The notes under the pieces are model-generated. The model was not told the DNA's origin and searched no databases. It saw only the letters and a list, made by a program, of their open reading frames with translations. Positions 59,373 through 64,000 of a stretch of 64,000 nt of DNA are shown here, piece after piece. Position numbers and translations under genes: made by a program. The stretch spans positions 1 through 64,000 of the forward strand of contig JASAOO010003549.1 in assembly GCA_030849075.1 (NCBI GenBank), read 5' to 3'. The stretch comes from Zelonia costaricensis (lineage: Eukaryota > Euglenozoa > Kinetoplastea > Trypanosomatida > Trypanosomatidae). The number at the start of each line of letters is the position of its first letter. Within the stretch, counting starts at the first letter, position 1.

Positions 59373-59783
59373 CTTGTGTGTTCGCTGACTGCGACGCACC
59401 GCGCTAACTAAAAGAAAGAAAAAAAAGAACAACGACAACGGTGGGCAACGCAACCTCACGACAGCGTCAACGCATAACTCCCTCACTCAACGCAAACGCC
59501 AACGGCACAACCTCACGCTTGCCGCACATGCGCGTACCGCAGCCGCGCAGCAGCAGCCCATCCCCCTCCCCCTCATCCCCCACTACCTCCCCACAGGAAG
59601 AGGTCCAATGGGGACGAGAGGTGGACGGGCAACCACGTGCAGGCCACGTACACCTCCACGAGGAAAGCGGTGGAGATAGGGGAGGTTACTCGATTGAGAC
59701 GACGGCAACAGTCCGCATCCTGCGTGCCTCTTCTGCCCATGCATCTAAGCCGCATCTGCCATCGCAGGCACCCGTCCCGTTTC

Positions 59784-61085
59784 TCATACCTGCTTGCGAG
59801 CCGGGTCGACATCCTTCATGGCAATCGTCATGCTGTTGCGGTAGCACACCCGACCCAACCACGCCGCGAGGCTCACCGTTGCCAGGTAGAAGAGGCACGA
59901 CACAATCCACAGCCGCCCGTAGTGGTTCTGGCCCTGGAACTCGAGCGGGTACGCGGTGGACACCCACAGCGGAATCGTGAGACTCCACATCACCACCATC
60001 GCGACCGACCACAGGAGTGACGGCCGCTCCGACTTGGGTGCCACCGTCGTGTGCGTCAGCAGCGTCGGCCGCGCGGGGTCGCAGAAGACGAAACCGAGGA
60101 ATGGCAGGAACCACACGAAGTACTGCACGGTGCACACCTTGTTGAAGGCGACGAAGAGGATCGTCTCCACGCAGCAGGCGTGGGCGATGTTCTTGCGCAG
60201 CTTCCACGACGCGTAGAAGAGGACGGCAAACTGAGGCAGAAACGCGAAAAGGCCGGCCGAGTAGTCGACGCCGACGCCGAGGTCGCGGCGGCCCATGTTC
60301 AGGTACATGAGAAGCCAGTAAGGGGAGAAGTTGTGCCGGTGGTCCTCGCGGTGGATGTGGTAGATGAAGGCCTCGTCAAGGTACTGCTGTCCGTACACGC
60401 GGTAGCACAAGAACGTCGGTACGGCGAAGGCGACGGTGAAGCAGATGCCGCATCCGAGTACGACAGGCGTCGCGTAGGCGATGCGGCGCAGGAAGCCGCG
60501 CTGCTTCGTCCGCTCCCAGACCCCCAACACAAGGGGAAGGGCATAGATGACAGGGTAGATCTTGAAGTGAACGGCGAAGCCGAGGATTGTGGCGGCCATG
60601 AAGTGGCGCCCCTCCGCGAACTTCGCCAGCACACCCATGCTCATGAAGGAGATGAGCATGTCGCTGTTGCCGCGGGTGGAGACGTTCAGGACGACAGGGT
60701 TGAAGAGAATGAACACCATCACCATCCACTTGGCGCTCCGCTGCGTCGCAAAGCGCACGAGAATGCGGTAGCAGTAGTAGGCGGCGCCCAGGTCGCTCAG
60801 CGTGAACACCACCTTGCCCAGCGGGTTCGCCACCAGAGCCGCGGGTAGCACCAGCACGGCCAGCAGCGGCGTGTAGCGGTAGGTGGTGCGGTCGAAGGGG
60901 GTACCGCCGCGCAGCATTTCGGCGGCGCCGTCAACCACGATCATGTAGTCGATGTCGGTGTACTTGACGCGGAAGTAGTAGTCGTGGAAGACAGAGTAGA
61001 TGAGAAGCACCAGCCGCACCACGCCGCCGTACAGCAGCAGCCTGGCGATGCTCTGCCGATCCAGCCACGACGAGGCCTCGCCCAT
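59784..61085 (-). CDS. GPI14: GPI mannosyltransferase I catalytic subunit (PIG-M / GPI14)
   Basis: A 433-residue multi-pass membrane protein that adds the first mannose (alpha-1,4) to GlcN-PI during GPI-anchor synthesis on the lumenal side of the ER, using dolichol-phosphate-mannose. The functional DxD motif is present in the first lumenal loop as YTDIDY (Asp44 and Asp46), followed by the family segments TPFDRTTYRYTPLLA, NPVVLNVSTRGNSDM and HFKIYPVIYALP. HNFSPYWLLMYLN and FVAFNKVCTVQYFVWFLPF in the second half are also characteristic. Length and order match the family throughout. The ATG at 61085 is preceded by pyrimidines and AG (61092-61091 or 61089-61088). GPI anchors are abundant surface components of trypanosomatids, so the gene should be important. 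The C-terminus ends in a short charged tail (KDVDPARKQV) without a clear ER-retrieval signal. Confidence 0.95.
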   Translation of the reverse strand: MGEASSWLDRQSIARLLLYGGVVRLVLLIYSVFHDYYFRVKYTDIDYMIVVDGAAEMLRGGTPFDRTTYRYTPLLAVLVLPAALVANPLGKVVFTLSDLGAAYYCYRILVRFATQRSAKWMVMVFILFNPVVLNVSTRGNSDMLISFMSMGVLAKFAEGRHFMAATILGFAVHFKIYPVIYALPLVLGVWERTKQRGFLRRIAYATPVVLGCGICFTVAFAVPTFLCYRVYGQQYLDEAFIYHIHREDHRHNFSPYWLLMYLNMGRRDLGVGVDYSAGLFAFLPQFAVLFYASWKLRKNIAHACCVETILFVAFNKVCTVQYFVWFLPFLGFVFCDPARPTLLTHTTVAPKSERPSLLWSVAMVVMWSLTIPLWVSTAYPLEFQGQNHYGRLWIVSCLFYLATVSLAAWLGRVCYRNSMTIAMKDVDPARKQV

Positions 61086-62314
61086 GACTGCTGGTAGGGA
61101 TTGGAAGTGACGAAAGGAAGCGAAAGATGGGCGAGTGGGTGCAGGGGCCGCGCGAGGTGCGTGTCGCGTGTGCGAGAGGCAAGAAGTGGCGCAGCGAGCG
61201 GGGCTTGTCAGGGGAGATGAAATCAGTGGCTATGAGTGCTGCGAAAGACACACACACACACATACACACGCACAAAGACACCATGCGAGGCGTGCGCTTC
61301 GGTGCAGGTTCAGTTTCCTGGTTCGGCAGCGGAAACACAAAGGAGGGAAAACAGAAGACCTCACGAGTGCGTGCGTGCGTATGTGTGGAGAAAGCGCCGG
61401 GAGGTGGAGTGAGAGGCAAGGCGGAGGGGAAGTGACGGCGCAGGTTTGCAAAGCGGCCGGGCCACTCAGTAGGGACGCATACAGCTCCAACCGTCACAAC
61501 GACGAGTACGAAGTCGTCTGCGTGTGTGTTTTTGTGTGTGTGTGTGTGTGTCCATGTGGTTGGTGAACAGGTGGAGCCTTATCAGTTTCTCAAGCCTACT
61601 CGACTGCAGGGTCTTCTTGTTCTAGTGTTTGGGCTACAAAGCTGGTGTTTGAGGGGAGGAGGGGGGGAGGCAAGCGTGTCCCAGAGATGCAGGGCAATAC
61701 CGCAGCGCTGGTCGGGTGGAGGGGGGGTACCGGAAGTAGCGCGAGGGAAAGTGGAGAGGGTGGCAGCTGTCCACTTCAACAGAAAAAAAAACACAAGAAC
61801 AAAGGAGAAGGCGTTGTATGGGAGAGCGGCGCTGTGTGCGCCATGCGAGGTGCGGCAGCACATCCTTGCACGCGTATGTGACGAAGCAACCAAACACACA
61901 AGAACAAAGACTCCTGGAAGGCGTTCAACACAGCGACACATCGGCACACCCACGTGAACGCATACACGCAGATCAAGTCCACAAAGAGTCACCGCACGTC
62001 CACGCATCGACACACACACATATAATTGTATGAATATACATCCCGACACGGCTTGAGCCGTGCGGAAGAGAAATGGAAAAGAAAAGCTGGTTGGCACATC
62101 GGGACGTGCTCAAAGACGCAAATGGCGACCCGCTCCAGTGGAGGCGCTGCTACAGGACGTCCTACGTGACTCAGCAGGGAGTCTCTGCGTGCGGGTGGTT
62201 GTGCTCGTGTTTTCTGTGGCTGATGTATAGTCTGTGCGGGCACGTCTACGCGACAAGAGAGCGTCGGCTGCGCGCATCAGCAGGCTCGCCGCCTGAACAG
62301 CGTCCGGCAACGTG
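61086..62314. other. 1.23-kb gene-free interval
   Basis: Minus-strand 3' UTR of the right-edge gene and splice region of PIG-M. Contains short CA and GT runs (about 61248-61270 and 61534-61550), G runs on the plus strand and no convincing gene. Confidence 0.6.
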
Positions 62315-64000
62315 TCAACTCTGCCCGATCTTGCCATCGGTGAAGGAGTCGATCAGCTGAACAGGGTTATCAACGCGCAGCGGGGCGCGTCGCAGCTCCT
62401 CGCTACCAAGCGAGGCATCGGGCATGCGGTCCAGCTGGCGCGTGTCGTCCAGCAAAGACGCCGCCGCGGCCCGGCCCACACCGTCCTCCTCCTCCTCCTC
62501 CTCTTCCTCCATCTCGTAGTCTCCGCTGTCCTGTACCAGGGCACAGGGGTGCGGCGAGGGCACGCGCACCGCCAGCCCTCCGAACCGGTCCGGGGCCCCG
62601 CTTATCCCGCCGCGCTCCTCCGGCTCTAAATCGTGCAAAGCCACAAGCGAGGACCGCGCATGGGTGTCGTCTTCACGGCCGCCGTGCATCCGCGGCGCTT
62701 GTGGCGATGCCGGCACGGCGAGCGGGGCAGACGCTGTGGCGGGCGCAAACTGCGCCTCGGCAAACTTGGACTCCCACGGGAACGGAGGCCGCGTTGGCTG
62801 ACTCGGCCCCGACGTCGGCATTAGATGACGCGCCTTCACAAGCCGAGCCGAGCCCATGTCGTCCTCGGTGGTGCTCGACGCGGCGCCACGCGGGTCTCCA
62901 GTGGCATGGCCGTTGGGCCCGTGGTGCTCCTCTGGCACGCCGCTGCGGCTGCTGCTCTCGTACGAGCGGTACGTGTCCTCCTCCTCCTCGTACTCCTCGT
63001 CGTCGGAACGGTAGGTGCGCACCGGCGGCGCGACAGACCGGACGGCCGAGTCGCGAGTGGCGCCAGGCGGAGGCGCGACACCGTGCGTTGGCTTGCCCTC
63101 GCCTGCGTCTTGCGGAAGGACAGGGGCCGCTGTCGCCGCGGCGTCGGTGTGCGCCGGTGCGCGCTGCTCTCGCTGCACGGCGAGGAGGTGCCGCACGAAC
63201 TCCGGCGTCTCGGGCCGCCGCTCCTGCTGCTCCGCTGAGGAGCTCTTGTCGAGCATGTCGGCGGCGAGGTGGTGATGGCCAGCTCCATCTCCGTCGCGTG
63301 GCCACCGCGCGGCTGTCCCGTTCTCCTCCCAATGCTGACCGCGCAACATGCGGGTGTCCGGGGTGAGGGTGTCGCTCTCGAGGCTCTCGTAGTAGCCTGC
63401 CACTGCGCTGCCTACGGCGCTGCGCGCCGTCAACGCCGTGCTCTCCCCATCGGTACCGAGGAAGGCACGAGGCACTTCTCCATCGCCCTGCGGCGCTGGT
63501 GAGCCCTTCTCATCTGGTGCTGCGTCACCCTCGCCGTCGCCCTCCTCCGCTTCCTGGTCGCCGTAGTGCAACGGGTGTTTTGCCTTCAAGGAGGCCAGCA
63601 CCGTTGCGGGGTCGCTCGTCCTCTCCACGCCGACGTGATGAGAGTCCGCCGCTCGTCCTGCCCCTACGACACCGCGCACCAACTGCGTCTCCACCTCCGC
63701 GTACTCCTCGCTGATAGGGTCGACTGGACTGATCAGCTCGTCGCCCAAGTCTCCGCGGTGTGGGGGCGGCACCTCCTCCACCATCTCCGCGGCACTCGCC
63801 ACCGCGTGCTCGCCGTTCGGGGCGTCATGGGCGACATAGCGCGCGTACTCGTCGTCGTCCACAGCAGACCGCTCGTCCTCTATCGCCGGCGCGTTCCCTT
63901 CCTCGCGGGAGTCGTCGAGGTCGCGCAGGTGCGGGCTCGACAGGGAGGACGAGGATAGCGTGGGTGTGCAGCTCTTCTTCCGCTGCGGCGGCGGCGACGA
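62315..64000 (-). CDS. Low-complexity acidic/proline-rich hypothetical protein (5' end outside window)
   Basis: The frame is open from the stop at 62315 to the right edge, so at least 561 residues with no start in view. A GTG at 63862 is not a eukaryotic start and the frame continues past it as SAVDDDEYARYVAHDAPNG preceded by basic and Ser-rich residues (QRKKSCTPTLSSSSLSSP). The whole visible chain is disordered-looking: acidic patches (YGDQEAEEGDGEGD, a poly-Glu run near the C-terminus at YEMEEEEEEEEDG), Pro/Ala/Ser/Gly-rich stretches and Arg-rich islands. No domain recognised. High third-position GC supports a real gene. It is likely a scaffold or regulatory protein, but nothing specific can be said. 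Confidence 0.8.
   Translation of the reverse strand, partial: SSPPPQRKKSCTPTLSSSSLSSPHLRDLDDSREEGNAPAIEDERSAVDDDEYARYVAHDAPNGEHAVASAAEMVEEVPPPHRGDLGDELISPVDPISEEYAEVETQLVRGVVGAGRAADSHHVGVERTSDPATVLASLKAKHPLHYGDQEAEEGDGEGDAAPDEKGSPAPQGDGEVPRAFLGTDGESTALTARSAVGSAVAGYYESLESDTLTPDTRMLRGQHWEENGTAARWPRDGDGAGHHHLAADMLDKSSSAEQQERRPETPEFVRHLLAVQREQRAPAHTDAAATAAPVLPQDAGEGKPTHGVAPPPGATRDSAVRSVAPPVRTYRSDDEEYEEEEDTYRSYESSSRSGVPEEHHGPNGHATGDPRGAASSTTEDDMGSARLVKARHLMPTSGPSQPTRPPFPWESKFAEAQFAPATASAPLAVPASPQAPRMHGGREDDTHARSSLVALHDLEPEERGGISGAPDRFGGLAVRVPSPHPCALVQDSGDYEMEEEEEEEEDGVGRAAAASLLDDTRQLDRMPDASLGSEELRRAPLRVDNPVQLIDSFTDGKIGQS

Larger units (their letters stand above)
56563..59783. other. 3.2-kb interval without an intact gene
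   Basis: The longest gap of the leftward unit. Right of the calpain gene lies its splice region (pyrimidines at about 56600-56665 on the minus strand, AG 56592-56591), a long CA tract at 57261-57340, and two patches of coding-like sequence broken between frames (separate entries, about 57959-58500 and 58883-59372). Minus-strand pyrimidine tracts lie at about 58635-58740 and 58850-58905. I see no intact gene. Confidence 0.6.

Noticed and set aside
1..64000. CRISPR arrays, insertion sequences, bacterial operons, rRNA genes and telomeric repeats
   Set aside because: None seen. Gene layout and splice signals are those of a trypanosomatid nuclear chromosome interior.

Overview
The window is nuclear DNA of a trypanosomatid flagellate, most likely of the Leishmania group (Leishmaniinae). 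The evidence is the gene layout. Intronless genes of high GC and high third-position GC sit head to tail on one strand for tens of kilobases. They are separated by long polypyrimidine tracts followed by AG, which are trans-splicing signals, and by GT/CA microsatellites. The coding strand then switches at a single point. I cannot name the species from sequence alone.

Layout. From 1 to about 33.2 kb all genes read rightwards: an RNA-binding protein (cut by the left edge), an Ariadne-type RBR ubiquitin ligase, an unrecognised protein, a WD40 protein, a patatin-like triacylglycerol lipase, a protein kinase fused to a B-box and a right-handed beta-helix, a mitochondrial RsfS/MALSU1-like ribosome assembly factor, an unrecognised protein with a possible HORMA-like pattern, and a B-box/coiled-coil protein. 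From about 33.87 kb to the right edge all genes read leftwards. In order of transcription (right to left) these are a low-complexity protein (cut by the right edge), GPI mannosyltransferase I (PIG-M), a large LRR/calpain-like protein with two of its three catalytic residues replaced, a cytochrome b561, L-2-hydroxyglutarate dehydrogenase, a large RING/B-box protein, a basic unrecognised protein, a CCDC25/NFACT-R protein, a Ycf45/SpoIIIAA-like ATPase, a small probably mitochondrial protein, and an iron-dependent alcohol dehydrogenase.

The two polycistronic units converge on 33181-33866. This strand-switch region holds a complete tRNA-Thr(CGT) gene and a very C-rich tract, as expected of a trypanosomatid transcription-termination region.

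The genes are functionally mixed, which is normal because trypanosomatid polycistrons are not operons in the bacterial sense. Expression control should be mostly post-transcriptional. The most notable non-coding feature is a 6.35-kb stretch downstream of the RNA-binding protein that holds a candidate SIDER-type degenerate retroposon. A 3.2-kb gap between PIG-M and the calpain-like gene contains two patches of coding-like sequence broken between frames, possible remnants of lost genes. Several catalytic genes have long open upstream extensions that only translate polypyrimidine splice signals, so I chose starts at the first ATG after the splice-like signal or at the start of family similarity.
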